From DATCMH01 sp036563505 (GTDB taxonomy: Bacteria > Pseudomonadota > Alphaproteobacteria > Rhizobiales > Beijerinckiaceae), in assembly GCA_036563505.1 (NCBI GenBank), contig DATCMH010000018.1, positions 20,034 through 84,033 on the forward strand: DNA of 64,000 bases, in the 5' to 3' direction. The position numbers were made by a program, and so were the translations under genes. The notes below the pieces were generated by a model. That model worked only from the letters and a program-made list of their open reading frames with translations. It was not told the origin of the DNA and did not search any database. This document shows positions 34,886 through 43,813 of the stretch, one piece after another; within the stretch, counting starts at the first letter, position 1, and each line of letters begins with the position of its first letter.

Positions 34886-35851
34886 ATGACCACGAAGCTC
34901 GACCACCTTCGCGCCATGACGGGCGTCGTCGCCGATACAGGCGACGTCGAGGCGGTGCGCCGCCTGAAGCCTCAGGACTGCACCACGAACCCGACGCTGA
35001 TCCTCAAAGCCGCCGAGATGCCGGCCTATGCCGGGCTTCTGGCCGAGGCGCTGGCCTGGGGCCAGCGACAGGGCGGCACCAAGGAGGCGGTGGCGGGCGC
35101 CGTCTGCGACCGCCTCGCCGTCGCCTTCGGCGCGGAGCTCAGCCGCATCGTGCCGGGCCGGGTCTCGACGGAGGTCGACGCGGACCTCTCCTTCGATACG
35201 GCAGCGACCGTGGCCAAGGGGCGGGCCATCATCGAAGCTTACGGGGCGCAGGGCATCCCGCGCGAGCGCATCCTAATCAAGATCGCCTCGACCTGGGAGG
35301 GCATCCGCGCCGCGGAGGTTCTCCAGCGCGAGGGCATCGACTGCAACCTCACGCTCCTCTTCGGCCTCCCCCAGGCCATGGCGGCGGCGGACGCCAAAGC
35401 CTTCCTCATCTCACCCTTCGTCGGGCGCATCCTCGACTGGCACATCAAGGCGGGCGGGGGGCCCTACACGGGCGAGACGGACCCGGGCGTGCTCTCGGTC
35501 AGGCGCATCTACGCCGCCTACAAGGCCGCGGGCGTCGCCACCGTCGTGATGGGCGCCTCCTTCCGCAACAGGGGTGAGATCGAGGCCCTCGCCGGCTGCG
35601 ACCGGCTCACCATCGCCCCGGCGCTCCTCGATGAACTCGCGGCCGACACCGGCCCGCTACCCCGCCGCCTTTCTCCCGACACTACGGGCGACGCTCCGGG
35701 CTGGACCTCCTACGACGAGCCGGCCTTCCGCTTCGCGCTCAACGAGGACGCGATGGCGACGGAGAAGCTCGCCGAGGGCATCCGCCAGTTCGCCAAGGAT
35801 TTCCGCAGCCTGCGCAACCTCGTCGCCGCCCGGCTGGAGCAGGCGGCCTAG
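34886..35851 (+). CDS. tal: Transaldolase
   Basis: 321 residues, the length of classical transaldolase B, transferring dihydroxyacetone units between sugar phosphates in the non-oxidative pentose phosphate pathway. CTTNPTLILKA is the first signature, and the Schiff-base lysine is Lys132 in ILIKIASTWEG. CNLTLLF and SPFVGRILDW follow. AGGGGTGA precedes the ATG. Its TAG stop overlaps head-on with the TAG of the convergent CoA-transferase gene through the palindrome CTAG. Confidence 0.96.
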   Translation: MTTKLDHLRAMTGVVADTGDVEAVRRLKPQDCTTNPTLILKAAEMPAYAGLLAEALAWGQRQGGTKEAVAGAVCDRLAVAFGAELSRIVPGRVSTEVDADLSFDTAATVAKGRAIIEAYGAQGIPRERILIKIASTWEGIRAAEVLQREGIDCNLTLLFGLPQAMAAADAKAFLISPFVGRILDWHIKAGGGPYTGETDPGVLSVRRIYAAYKAAGVATVVMGASFRNRGEIEALAGCDRLTIAPALLDELAADTGPLPRRLSPDTTGDAPGWTSYDEPAFRFALNEDAMATEKLAEGIRQFAKDFRSLRNLVAARLEQAA

Positions 35852-37020
35852 CCGCCCCAGGCCGGATCGCTCGAAACCTCCGCCGTGTGCGCCCCGAGCC
35901 CCGGCGAGGGGCGCTCGGCCACCATGGCTAAGCCGTCGAGGACGATCGGCGAGCGCAGGGTCGGGATCGTCCCGTCCTTCGCGTGGGGCGCAGGCAGATC
36001 GACGCGCAGGCCCCGCGCCAGGACCTGAGGATCGGCGAAGACGTCGGCCACCGTGTTGACGGGGCCGGCCGGAACCTGCAGCGCGCCGAGCGTGTCGAGC
36101 AGATCGTCCCGCCGGAAGCGGATCGTGCGCCGGCCGAGTTCAGGCACGAGGACGGCGCGGTGGCGCACCCGGCCCTCGTTGGTGGCGTAGTCGGGATGGT
36201 CGCGGAGATCGGCGGCGTCGAGCGCCTCGCAGAGCTTGCGGAACTGCCCCGTGTTGCCGATCGCCAGGATCACCGAGCCGTCGGCGACGGGAAAGACGTC
36301 GTAAGGCACGATGTTCGGATGCCCGTTGCCGAGGCGCTTCGGGAGCTTACCCGACACGAAATAGTTGATCGCCTGATATCCGAGCACGGCGACCTGCGCA
36401 TCCATCAGGGCCATGTCGAGGGTGGCGCCCTCGCCCGTCGCGTCGCGGCGGCGCAGGGCCGCGAGGATGCCGGTGCTGGCGTAGAGGCCGCAGAAGATGT
36501 CCGCCGTGGCGTAGCCCGCCTTCATCGGCGGGCCCTCCGGATCGCCCGTGAGATCCATGACGCCCGCCATGCCCTGGACCATGAAGTCGTAGCCGGCCAG
36601 CGAGGCGTAGGGGCCGGTCTGGCCGAAGCCCGTGACGGAGCAGTAGACGAGCCGCGGGTTCTCGGCCCGCAGGCTCGCCGCGTCGAGACCGTATTTCGCG
36701 AGGCCCCCGACCTTGAAGTTCTCCACCACCACGTCGGCGTGACGGGCAAGGCGCCGCACGAGGGCGCGGCCGTCCTCCGTCTCGAAATCGGCCTCCACCG
36801 AGCGCTTGCCGCGGTTGGCGGCGTGAAAGTAAGCGGCCGAGAGGTTCTCGCCGTCCGCGCCCTCCAGGAAGGGCGGGCCCCAGCCGCGGGTGTCGTCGCC
36901 GGCGCCGGCGCGCTCCACCTTGACGACGTCCGCGCCGAGATCGGCGAGAAGCTGCCCGATCCAGGGCCCTGCCAGCACGCGGGCGAGTTCGAGAACCCGC
37001 ACTCCCTCCAACGGCTTCAT
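35848..37020 (-). CDS. Class III CoA-transferase (CaiB/BaiF family)
   Basis: 390 residues. MKPLEGVRVLELARVLAGPWIGQLLADLGADVVKVE is the classical N-terminus; FGQTGPYASLAGYDFMVQGMAG and LTGDPEGPPMK contain the region of the catalytic aspartate. The family moves CoA between carboxylic acids. A succinyl-CoA:glutarate CoA-transferase role would fit the glutaryl-CoA dehydrogenase gene 1.8 kb upstream, but many substrates are possible. It overlaps the transaldolase gene tail-to-tail by four bases and follows the TraX-like gene by 16 bases. Confidence 0.88.
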   Translation of the reverse strand: MKPLEGVRVLELARVLAGPWIGQLLADLGADVVKVERAGAGDDTRGWGPPFLEGADGENLSAAYFHAANRGKRSVEADFETEDGRALVRRLARHADVVVENFKVGGLAKYGLDAASLRAENPRLVYCSVTGFGQTGPYASLAGYDFMVQGMAGVMDLTGDPEGPPMKAGYATADIFCGLYASTGILAALRRRDATGEGATLDMALMDAQVAVLGYQAINYFVSGKLPKRLGNGHPNIVPYDVFPVADGSVILAIGNTGQFRKLCEALDAADLRDHPDYATNEGRVRHRAVLVPELGRRTIRFRRDDLLDTLGALQVPAGPVNTVADVFADPQVLARGLRVDLPAPHAKDGTIPTLRSPIVLDGLAMVAERPSPGLGAHTAEVSSDPAWGG

Positions 37021-37036
37021 GCCACGTCGCCTCGCC

Positions 37037-37831
37037 CTACTCCTCCGAGAGGTCCAGGGCATAGGCGAGGATCTGCATGGCGAGAAGGGTCACGGCGTAG
37101 ATTTGCAGCGAGTGACGGCCGCAGAACCGCATGAAGCCCGCGATGGGCTCGGGCGGCGACCAGACGGCGTCGGCGCGGCGGAACCGGGCGAGCGCGATCG
37201 TCACGATCCCGACGAGCACGGCGAGCGCGATGCCCTCCGCCAGGGCGAACTCATAGTCGATGATTTCCTTTCCCGTGTAGGCGAGCGCCGTGGCGAAGGC
37301 GACGCCGTCGCGAAGGGCCGCGTCGAGCCGGGAGCGGCTCTCGGCAGCAAGGCGATGGGCGAGGCCGAAGAGGGCCCAGAGCCACCCTTGCGCGCCGTAT
37401 TCCAGCACTTGCTGGAACGGCCGGATGAGAAGGATGATCGCGAGGACGAGCAGGGCGACCCGCACCGGCCGGCCCATGACGCGGCTCTCGACCTCCGGCA
37501 GGAGTAGGCGCACGAGGGCGAAGTTGATCAGGATGTTGAGATTGATCTTCCCCAACCCCTCGCCCGAGGTCCAGGTATCGACGGCCGTGAGAACCAGCCC
37601 CCAGACGATCCAGCTCGCCGGTACCTGCCGGGTGCGGGCATAGCCGATCAGGAAGAAGAAGATCGGCGCGGCGATGCGGCCCGCCACCCGCCACCAATCC
37701 TGGTCCTCGTCGAAGAACAGGCCGTAATGGTCGACGAGCAAGAGGGTGACGCCGGCAAATTTCCACAGATCGGTCGTCGAGACCGCGGGCCGGGCGATGG
37801 TCGCCGGCGCGGCGGCGATGCGCTGGAGCAT
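37037..37831 (-). CDS. TraX family membrane protein
   Basis: 264 residues with about seven hydrophobic segments. The opening DLWKFAGVTLLLVDHYGLFF, then RIAAPIFFFLIGY and INLNILINFALVRLLLP, are typical of TraX family proteins. The family includes the F-pilin acetylase but is mostly chromosomal and uncharacterised, resembling membrane acyltransferases. No conjugation genes are nearby, so a pilin role is unlikely. It follows dapB by 75 bases on the same strand. Confidence 0.8.
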   Translation of the reverse strand: MLQRIAAAPATIARPAVSTTDLWKFAGVTLLLVDHYGLFFDEDQDWWRVAGRIAAPIFFFLIGYARTRQVPASWIVWGLVLTAVDTWTSGEGLGKINLNILINFALVRLLLPEVESRVMGRPVRVALLVLAIILLIRPFQQVLEYGAQGWLWALFGLAHRLAAESRSRLDAALRDGVAFATALAYTGKEIIDYEFALAEGIALAVLVGIVTIALARFRRADAVWSPPEPIAGFMRFCGRHSLQIYAVTLLAMQILAYALDLSEE

Positions 37832-37905
37832 GGGAGCCGTCGGAGGAGCGAAGCTTGGCTTGGCTCAACGTGCGACGGTGCGGTTCGATCCAGCTTGCCG
37901 TCCGG

Positions 37906-38712
37906 TCAGCCCATCACGGAGTCGAGACCGCGCTTCAGCCCCGTGAAGGTGCCGACCCGCCGCGCCGCCAGCAGCGTGCCGGCGACGTAGGGCGCGGCGG
38001 AGGATCCGGCATCGTGGCGGATCGCGAGGCGCTCGTTGTCGGCGCCGAACAGCACCTCGCAGGAGAGCACGTAGGAGGGCATCCGCACGGAATGCACCTG
38101 GACGGGCACCGGGCCGCCGATGCTGCCGCCCCGCGTCTCGCGCACGCCCGAGAGCTCCGCGACCGGCTTCGCGGTTCCCGCCTGGCGCACCTGACCCAGC
38201 AGTTCAGCGAGCTCGCGGCCGGTGCCGGAGGGCGTGTCGGCCTTGGCGGCGGAAGCGTAGTCGATCACCTCGACGTCGGGCACGTAGCGCGCGGCCTCGA
38301 GGGCGAAGCGACGCATGAGTGTCGCGGTGATCGAGAAATTGCCGGCGGCCAGCACGCCGCGCCCGGCCGCCTGCGCCGCCGCGCCAATCTCCGCATAGTC
38401 CTCGGCCGAGAGGCCCGACGTGCCCACGACCACGTGGCGCCCGGCGCGCAGCGCTTCCAACACGTGCCCCTTCACGACGTGGGGCTTGGTATAGTCGATG
38501 AGCACGTCGGAGGGGGCCGCGAGAGCCTCGGCCAACGTGCCCGAGACCGTCACGCCCAGCGCGGCGCCGCCCGCCGCCTCGCCCGCATCCCGCCCCGCGG
38601 CGGAGCGCGACACGGCCCCGGTCAGGGAGAGATCATCCGCCGCGGCGATCGCCGCGACGAGGGCGCGCCCGACCCATCCGGTGGCGCCGGCGAGAGTGAT
38701 GCGAAGCGTCAT
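37906..38712 (-). CDS. dapB: DapB-like dihydrodipicolinate reductase family protein, atypical active site
   Basis: 268 residues with the DapB layout: Rossmann motif AGATGWVGRAL, GTSGLSAEDY, AGNFSITATLM and the substrate loop KADTPSGTGRELAELL. In E. coli DapB the segment before the conserved lysine is EAHHRHK; here it reads DYASAAK, so the catalytic histidine and its neighbour are replaced by Ala and Ser while the lysine is kept. Either this is a catalytically altered enzyme or a paralogue that reduces another imine, possibly in the lysine/pipecolate chemistry suggested by nearby genes. Confidence 0.8.
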   Translation of the reverse strand: MTLRITLAGATGWVGRALVAAIAAADDLSLTGAVSRSAAGRDAGEAAGGAALGVTVSGTLAEALAAPSDVLIDYTKPHVVKGHVLEALRAGRHVVVGTSGLSAEDYAEIGAAAQAAGRGVLAAGNFSITATLMRRFALEAARYVPDVEVIDYASAAKADTPSGTGRELAELLGQVRQAGTAKPVAELSGVRETRGGSIGGPVPVQVHSVRMPSYVLSCEVLFGADNERLAIRHDAGSSAAPYVAGTLLAARRVGTFTGLKRGLDSVMG

Positions 38713-38727
38713 CGTTTCTTCTCACCG

Positions 38728-38815
38728 TCAGTCCGGGCCCGCGGAGCGGAACCCGGCCACCGTCACGACATCCGTGGGTTCTGGATTCTCGCCTTCGGCG
38801 AGCCCCGGAATGACA
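38728..38815. repeat. Dispersed inverted repeat, ATTCCGGGG family, copy 3 (decayed)
   Basis: A shorter relative (about 88 bases). The right arm keeps CCCCGGAATGAC, but the left end reads GTCAGTCCGGGCC, with the outer arm diverged and the centre shortened. It lies between gcdH and dapB on the same strand. Confidence 0.75.
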
Positions 38816-38818
38816 TCC

Positions 38819-40042
38819 TCAGAAGAACGCCTGCAGCCCGGTCTGCGCGCGGCCGAGGATCAAGGCGTGGACGTCGTGCGTGCCCTCGTAGGTGTTCACC
38901 GTCTCCAGGTTCTGGGCGTGGCGCATGACGTGGTACTCGCCCATGATGCCGTTGCCGCCGTGCATGTCGCGGGCGGTCCGGGCGATATCCAGCGCCTTGC
39001 CGCAGTTGTTGCGCTTGACCAGCGAGATCATCTCCGGCGCGACGCGGCCCTCGTCGAAGAGGCGGCCGACGCGAAGCGACGCCTGGAGCCCCAGCGCGAT
39101 CTCCGTCTGCATGTCGGCGAGCTTCTTCTGCACGAGCTGGGTTTGGGCTAGCGGCCGGTCGAACTGCTTGCGCTCCAGCGTGTATGCCCGAGCCCGGTGC
39201 CAGCAATCCTCCGCCGCGCCGAGGCTCCCCCAGGAGATGCCGTAGCGGGCGCGGTTGAGGCAGCCGAACGGGCCCTTGAGGCCCGAGACGTTCGGCAGGA
39301 GGTGATCTTCTGACACCTCCACACCGTCCATGACGATCTCGCCGGTGACGGAGGCGCGCAAGGAAAGCTTGCCGCCGATCTTCGGGGCCGACAGCCCCTT
39401 CATGCCCTTCTCGAGCACGAAGCCGCGGATGGCGCCGGAATGGGCCTCCGACTTCGCCCAGACGACGAAAACGTCGGCGATGGGAGAGTTCGAGATCCAC
39501 ATCTTGGCGCCCGAGATCCGGTAGCCGCCCTCGATCCTTTTCGCGACCGTCTTCATGCTTCCCGGGTCCGAGCCGGCATCGGGCTCGGTGAGGCCGAAGC
39601 AGCCGATGAACTCGCCGGACGCCAGCTTCGGCAGGTACTTCTTGCGCTGGCTCTCGTCGCCGTAGGCGTAGATCGGATACATGACGAGGGACGACTGCAC
39701 GCTCATCATGGAGCGGTAGCCGGAATCGATCCGCTCCACCTCCCGCGCCACGAGGCCGTAGGCGACGTAAGATGCGCCGGCACAGCCGTACTCCTCAGGC
39801 AACGTCACGCCCAGCAGCCCGAGCTCGCCCATCTCGCGAAAGATCTCGGGCTCGACCTTCTCCTGGGCGTAGGCCTCGACGATGCGCGGCAGGAGCTTGT
39901 CCTGCGCGAAGCTGCGCGCCGTGTCGCGGATCAGGCGCTCGTCTTCTGTGAGCTGCTCGTCGAGGAGGAATGGATCCTCCCACTGGAACGAGGCCGAGGG
40001 AGCGGGCTGGTCCTTGGCCTTGGGCAGCGGCAACGCGTTCAT
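38819..40042 (-). CDS. gcdH: Glutaryl-CoA dehydrogenase
   Basis: 407 residues catalysing oxidation and decarboxylation of glutaryl-CoA to crotonyl-CoA. The N-terminal FQWEDPFLLDEQLTEDERLIRDTARSFAQDKLLPRI and the C-terminal VNTYEGTHDVHALILGRAQTGLQAF are diagnostic, with the catalytic glutamate in YEGTHD. GLTEPDAGSDPGSM is the FAD-side signature. The start MNALPLPKAKDQ fits the family better than the longer reading. It is required for lysine and tryptophan breakdown and would also serve the glutarate end of the nicotinate route predicted for the 9-24 kb region. Confidence 0.94.
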   Translation of the reverse strand: MNALPLPKAKDQPAPSASFQWEDPFLLDEQLTEDERLIRDTARSFAQDKLLPRIVEAYAQEKVEPEIFREMGELGLLGVTLPEEYGCAGASYVAYGLVAREVERIDSGYRSMMSVQSSLVMYPIYAYGDESQRKKYLPKLASGEFIGCFGLTEPDAGSDPGSMKTVAKRIEGGYRISGAKMWISNSPIADVFVVWAKSEAHSGAIRGFVLEKGMKGLSAPKIGGKLSLRASVTGEIVMDGVEVSEDHLLPNVSGLKGPFGCLNRARYGISWGSLGAAEDCWHRARAYTLERKQFDRPLAQTQLVQKKLADMQTEIALGLQASLRVGRLFDEGRVAPEMISLVKRNNCGKALDIARTARDMHGGNGIMGEYHVMRHAQNLETVNTYEGTHDVHALILGRAQTGLQAFF

Positions 40043-40138
40043 GACGGCCTCTCCGATCTCTGAGATCGTTTGAGGCTTAAAACAACTCGGAGGCAGCCTC
40101 AAGGCGACGGGGCGTCGCCAGCCAGCGCAAGGCGCCGT

Positions 40139-40498
40139 TCAGGGACGGCGCTGGATCGAGCCCGTCGTGATGTCGCCGTCCATGCAATGCATCTTCCGGG
40201 TCGGCGGCACCCTGCCGCCCCAGTCGGCGCAGTTACGCATCGTGAACTCGTGCATGCCGCAGACCTCCTCGCCGGAGAGCTTGTTCGGCGGCGTGCCCTG
40301 GACGCCCCTCTGCTGGCAGGCATACATCGGCGGCCCGCTCGGCGCGGAACGGTTCTGCTCGCTGCCACTGCCGCCCGCGTCGCCACCGCCGCTGCCTCCT
40401 CCGCCACCGCCGGCTCCTTGAGCGAGGCCCGGGCCGGCCGTCAGGGCGAGGAGGCCTGCCGTCATCAGCACCGTTCGCGCGATCGAACGTCCCGTCAT
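40139..40498 (-). CDS. Small exported glycine-rich protein, unknown
   Basis: 119 residues. Signal peptide with cleavage near GLAQG, a Gly/Ser-rich linker (about residues 28-50), then a domain with four cysteines (YACQQ, EEVCGM, RNCADW, MHCMDG) that could form two disulfides in the periplasm. No family recognised. It ends well before gcdH and is on the same strand. It has no clear partner. Confidence 0.7.
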   Translation of the reverse strand: MTGRSIARTVLMTAGLLALTAGPGLAQGAGGGGGGSGGGDAGGSGSEQNRSAPSGPPMYACQQRGVQGTPPNKLSGEEVCGMHEFTMRNCADWGGRVPPTRKMHCMDGDITTGSIQRRP

Positions 40499-40665
40499 GG
40501 TCGCGATCTCCGTCTCCTAGTCAGGCTTCGCCCGGAACAAAGACTGGCCGGCGAAAAGGTTTCGCCGCACACGCGTTCGTGCGCCGGAGCACCCGGGCGG
40601 ACCGGACGAGCCTGACCGCCTCCCGTGAAGGCGCGATGACGGGGGATGGAGCGCGGGGCGGGTGC

Positions 40666-42198
40666 CTATCCCTCGACGGCGAACTTCACGCCTTGGGCGA
40701 GCGGCAGGGTGGTGCCGTAGTTCACGGTGTTCGTCTGGCGCCGCATATAGGTCTTCCAGGAATCCGAGCCCGCCTCGCGGCCGCCGCCCGTTTCCTTCTC
40801 GCCCCCGAAGGCCCCACCGATCTCGGCGCCCGAGGGCCCGATATTGACGTTGGCGATGCCGCAATCCGAGCCCGCGGCCGACACGAAGGCCTCCGCCTCG
40901 CGCAGGTTCAGGGTGAAGATGGAGGAGGAGAGGCCCGCGCCCACCGCGTTGTGCAGGGCGATCGCCTCGTCGAGGCTTGAATAGCGCACCACGTAGAGGA
41001 TCGGCGCGAAGGTCTCGCGCAGCATGGGGCCGGTCTGCTCCGGCATCTCGACGAGCGCCGGCCGGGCATAGTAGCCGCCCGGCGCGCCCTCGACCGCGGC
41101 GCGCCCGCCGCCCGTCACCGTGCCGCCGGCGGCGCGTGCCTCGTCGAGCGCTCGCTCCATGCCGTCGAAGGCGGATTTGTCGATGAGCGGACCGACCAGC
41201 ACGCCGTCCGCGCGCGGATCGCCGATGCTGACAGAGCCGTAGATGGTTTTGAGCCGGGGCACGAAGCTGTCGTAGATGCTCTCGTGCACGAAGAGACGGC
41301 GAAGGGTCGTGCAGCGCTGGCCCGCGGTGCCCATCGCGGCGAAGGCGATGCCGCGCAAGGTGAGGTCGAGATCGGCGGACGGGGCCACGATCGCCGCGTT
41401 GTTGCCGCCGAGCTCCAGGATGGCCCGGGCAAAGCGCGCGGCCAGGCGCGGCCCGACCTGCCGCCCCATGGCGGTGGAGCCGGTGGCCGAGACCACGGGC
41501 ACGCGATGATCGTCGACGAGGGCCTCGCCTGCCGCACGGGCGCCGACCAGCACCTCGCACAGGCCCTCGGGCGCCTCGGCGCCGAACCGGGCGATCGCCC
41601 GGCACATCAGCGCATGGACGGCGAGCGCCGTGAGGGGGGTCTTCTCCGAGGGTTTCCACACCACCGGATCGCCGCACACGAGGGCCAAGGCCGCGTTCCA
41701 GGACCAGACCGCGACGGGGAAGTTGAAGGCGGAGATCACGCCGCAGACGCCCAAGGGGTGCCAGGTCTCCATCATGCGGTGGTCCGGGCGCTCGGTGGCG
41801 ATGGTGAGCCCGTAGAGCTGGCGCGAGAGGCCCACCGCGAAGTCGCAGATGTCGATCATCTCCTGCACCTCGCCCAAGCCCTCGGACAGGATCTTGCCCG
41901 CCTCCAGGGTGACGAGGCGGCCCAGGTCGTCCTTGGCGGCGCGCAATTCCTCCCCGAGCAATCGCACCAGCTCGCCCCGGCGCGGGGCCGGCACGAGGCG
42001 CCAGCGTGAGAAAGCCTCGTGTGCCCGGCCGATGGCGGACCGCGCCTCCTCCGGGCTCGTCTCCCGCACATGGGCCACGACCTCGCCCGTGATGGGGGAG
42101 CGGGCGGCAAGCCCCACGTCGCCCAGGGTCTCGCGGGGCACCCCGAGGCGGGCGATGATCTGAAGGGCCTCGTCGCGGACGGAGGGAGGGGAGGACAT
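40666..42198 (-). CDS. amaB: Aldehyde dehydrogenase, ALDH7 type (aminoadipate-semialdehyde/piperidine-6-carboxylate dehydrogenase)
   Basis: 510 residues. ALDH7-type sequence: NFPVAVWSWNAALALVCGDPVVWKPSEKTPLTA, LELGGNNAAIVAP, catalytic cysteine in AGQRCTTLRRLFVHESIYD, and C-terminal GGAFGGEKETGGGREAGSDSWKTYMRRQTNTVNYG, which is characteristic of the alpha-aminoadipic semialdehyde dehydrogenase group. It would oxidise alpha-aminoadipate semialdehyde in lysine or pipecolate catabolism, leading toward glutaryl-CoA. It diverges from a DAO-type oxidase gene with about 110 bases between them. Confidence 0.9.
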   Translation of the reverse strand: MSSPPSVRDEALQIIARLGVPRETLGDVGLAARSPITGEVVAHVRETSPEEARSAIGRAHEAFSRWRLVPAPRRGELVRLLGEELRAAKDDLGRLVTLEAGKILSEGLGEVQEMIDICDFAVGLSRQLYGLTIATERPDHRMMETWHPLGVCGVISAFNFPVAVWSWNAALALVCGDPVVWKPSEKTPLTALAVHALMCRAIARFGAEAPEGLCEVLVGARAAGEALVDDHRVPVVSATGSTAMGRQVGPRLAARFARAILELGGNNAAIVAPSADLDLTLRGIAFAAMGTAGQRCTTLRRLFVHESIYDSFVPRLKTIYGSVSIGDPRADGVLVGPLIDKSAFDGMERALDEARAAGGTVTGGGRAAVEGAPGGYYARPALVEMPEQTGPMLRETFAPILYVVRYSSLDEAIALHNAVGAGLSSSIFTLNLREAEAFVSAAGSDCGIANVNIGPSGAEIGGAFGGEKETGGGREAGSDSWKTYMRRQTNTVNYGTTLPLAQGVKFAVEG

Positions 42199-42310
42199 GC
42201 GGCTTGCCTTGATCGCTGATCTTTGCTCAAGCGCTTAGCCTTGCGCGGGACCGGCGGCAATGCGCGCCGCTGCGGGCGACCATGCAGCAGCGTCGGGGGT
42301 CGAGCAGGTG

Positions 42311-43498
42311 ATGGAGACGGCCGACGTGGTGATCGTGGGCGGGGCGGCGATGGGCTCGTCGCTGGCCTATCACCTCCTCAGCGACCCGGGTTTTCGGGGC
42401 CGCGTCGTGGTGATCGAGAAGGACCCGACCTACCGGCTCTCGGCCTCCGCGCTCTCGGCCGCCTCGATCCGGCAGCAGTTCTCGAGCCCGGTGAACATCC
42501 AGATCTCGCTCTTCGGCATCGCTTTCTTAAGGCAGGCGGCAGAGCACCTGTCGGTCGACGGCGAGACGCCGGCACTCGGGCTCCACGAGGGCGGCTACCT
42601 CTATCTCGCCACTGCGGCCGGCGCGCCCGTGCTCGCCGAGAACCAGGCCCTGCAGCGCGCGGAAGGGGCCGACATCGCCTTCCTCGACCGCGCGGCGCTG
42701 ACAAGCCGCTTCCCGTGGCTCACGACAGAGGATCTCGCCTGCGGGACGCTCGGGCTCTCAGGCGAGGGCTGGTTCGACGGCTGGGGCTTGCTCCAGGCGT
42801 TCCGGCGCAAGGCGCGGGCGCTCGGGGCCGAGTACCGCACCGGCGAGGTGGTCGCGGTCGAGCGGGAGGGGTCCCACGTCACGGGGGTGCAGCTCGCCGA
42901 CGGGACGCGCATCGCCTGCGGCGCGCTCGCCAACTGCGCCGGCTCCGGCGGCCCCGCCCTCGCGCGTCTCGCGGGCGTGCCGATCCCCGTTGAGGCCAAG
43001 CGCCGCTTCGTCTTCACCTTCACCTGCCGCGAGCGGATCGCCTGCCCGCTCCTCATCGATGTGTCGGGTGTCTACGTGCGGCCGGAAGGGGATGGTTACA
43101 TGTGCGGTGTGTCCCCCGAGGCCGCGGCCGACCCGGACTGGCGCGACGACGATCCAGGAACCCAGGAGGTCGATCACCTCCTGTTCGAGGAGGTGATCTG
43201 GCCCGCGCTCGCCCACCGGGTGCCGGCTTTCGAAGCGATCCGCCCCGGCCGCGCCTGGGCGGGCCCCTACGACATGTGCGCCCTCGATCACAACGCCATC
43301 GTCGGCCGGGCCGTGGGCACGGACAATCTCTATCTCTGCAACGGCTTCTCCGGCCACGGCCTGCAGCAATCGCCTGCCGTGGGGCGAGGCCTCGCCGAAC
43401 TGATCACGCACGGGGCCTATCGCAGCCTCGACCTCTCCGACCTCGGCCACGAGCGGGTCGTCGAAGGCCGGCTGCTGCGCGAGCGCAACGTGATTTGA
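42311..43498 (+). CDS. FAD-dependent oxidoreductase, DAO family
   Basis: 395 residues. METADVVIVGGAAMGSSLAYHLL is the FAD-binding dinucleotide fold; IRQQFSSPVNIQISLFGIAFL and the C-terminal FSGHGLQQSPAVGRGLAELI are typical of the DAO/FOXRED-like group oxidising secondary amines or amino acids. Being divergent to an ALDH7 gene suggests a role on pipecolate or another lysine-derived cyclic amine, as in the AmaA/AmaB pair, but the substrate is not proven. A start 17 codons upstream at base 42260 is also open. Confidence 0.85.
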   Translation: METADVVIVGGAAMGSSLAYHLLSDPGFRGRVVVIEKDPTYRLSASALSAASIRQQFSSPVNIQISLFGIAFLRQAAEHLSVDGETPALGLHEGGYLYLATAAGAPVLAENQALQRAEGADIAFLDRAALTSRFPWLTTEDLACGTLGLSGEGWFDGWGLLQAFRRKARALGAEYRTGEVVAVEREGSHVTGVQLADGTRIACGALANCAGSGGPALARLAGVPIPVEAKRRFVFTFTCRERIACPLLIDVSGVYVRPEGDGYMCGVSPEAAADPDWRDDDPGTQEVDHLLFEEVIWPALAHRVPAFEAIRPGRAWAGPYDMCALDHNAIVGRAVGTDNLYLCNGFSGHGLQQSPAVGRGLAELITHGAYRSLDLSDLGHERVVEGRLLRERNVI

Positions 43499-43554
43499 GA
43501 AGGCTGGTGCAAAGGGTGGGTGAGTGGTCTTGAGGCGCTCGGGGCTATGCCCAG

Positions 43555-43813
43555 CGCCCCCTCATCCTGCCCTCTCCCACGAGGGGAGAGGGTTGACGGC
43601 CGAGGCTCGGCGATGGGTCCGGTGATCTGAAACTGTAGAGCGCGCCCCCTCTCCCCTTGTGGGAGAGGGCTTCGCCTGCGCACCGGCAGGCGAAGCAAGG
43701 GAGCGCAGCGACCGAGGGGTGAGGGGTATGATGCCGTCACTCGGGCCCATGCCCAGCACCCCCTCATCCGGCCGGCTCTCGCCGGCCACCTTCTCCCACG
43801 AGGGGAGAAGGAT
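43555..43813. repeat. Repeat cluster, CTCTCCC/GGGAGAGG family
   Basis: This 315-base gap between the DAO gene and the stress-protein gene holds no gene. It contains several hairpins built from CCTCTCCC-N-GGGGAGAGG and ACCTTCTCCCACGAGGGGAGAAGG, plus a palindrome CGCCTGCGCACCGGCAGGCG. A block starting ATGCCCAGC..CCCTCATCC occurs twice. Similar blocks recur near bases 54084-54214 and 61904-62458. Confidence 0.8.

Noticed and set aside
37037..37831. Conjugative pilin acetylase TraX as evidence for a conjugative element.
   Set aside because: No other transfer genes are nearby, and chromosomal TraX-like proteins are common.
43555..43813. CRISPR array.
   Set aside because: The repeats are inverted hairpins of unequal spacing without regular unique spacers, and no cas gene is present.
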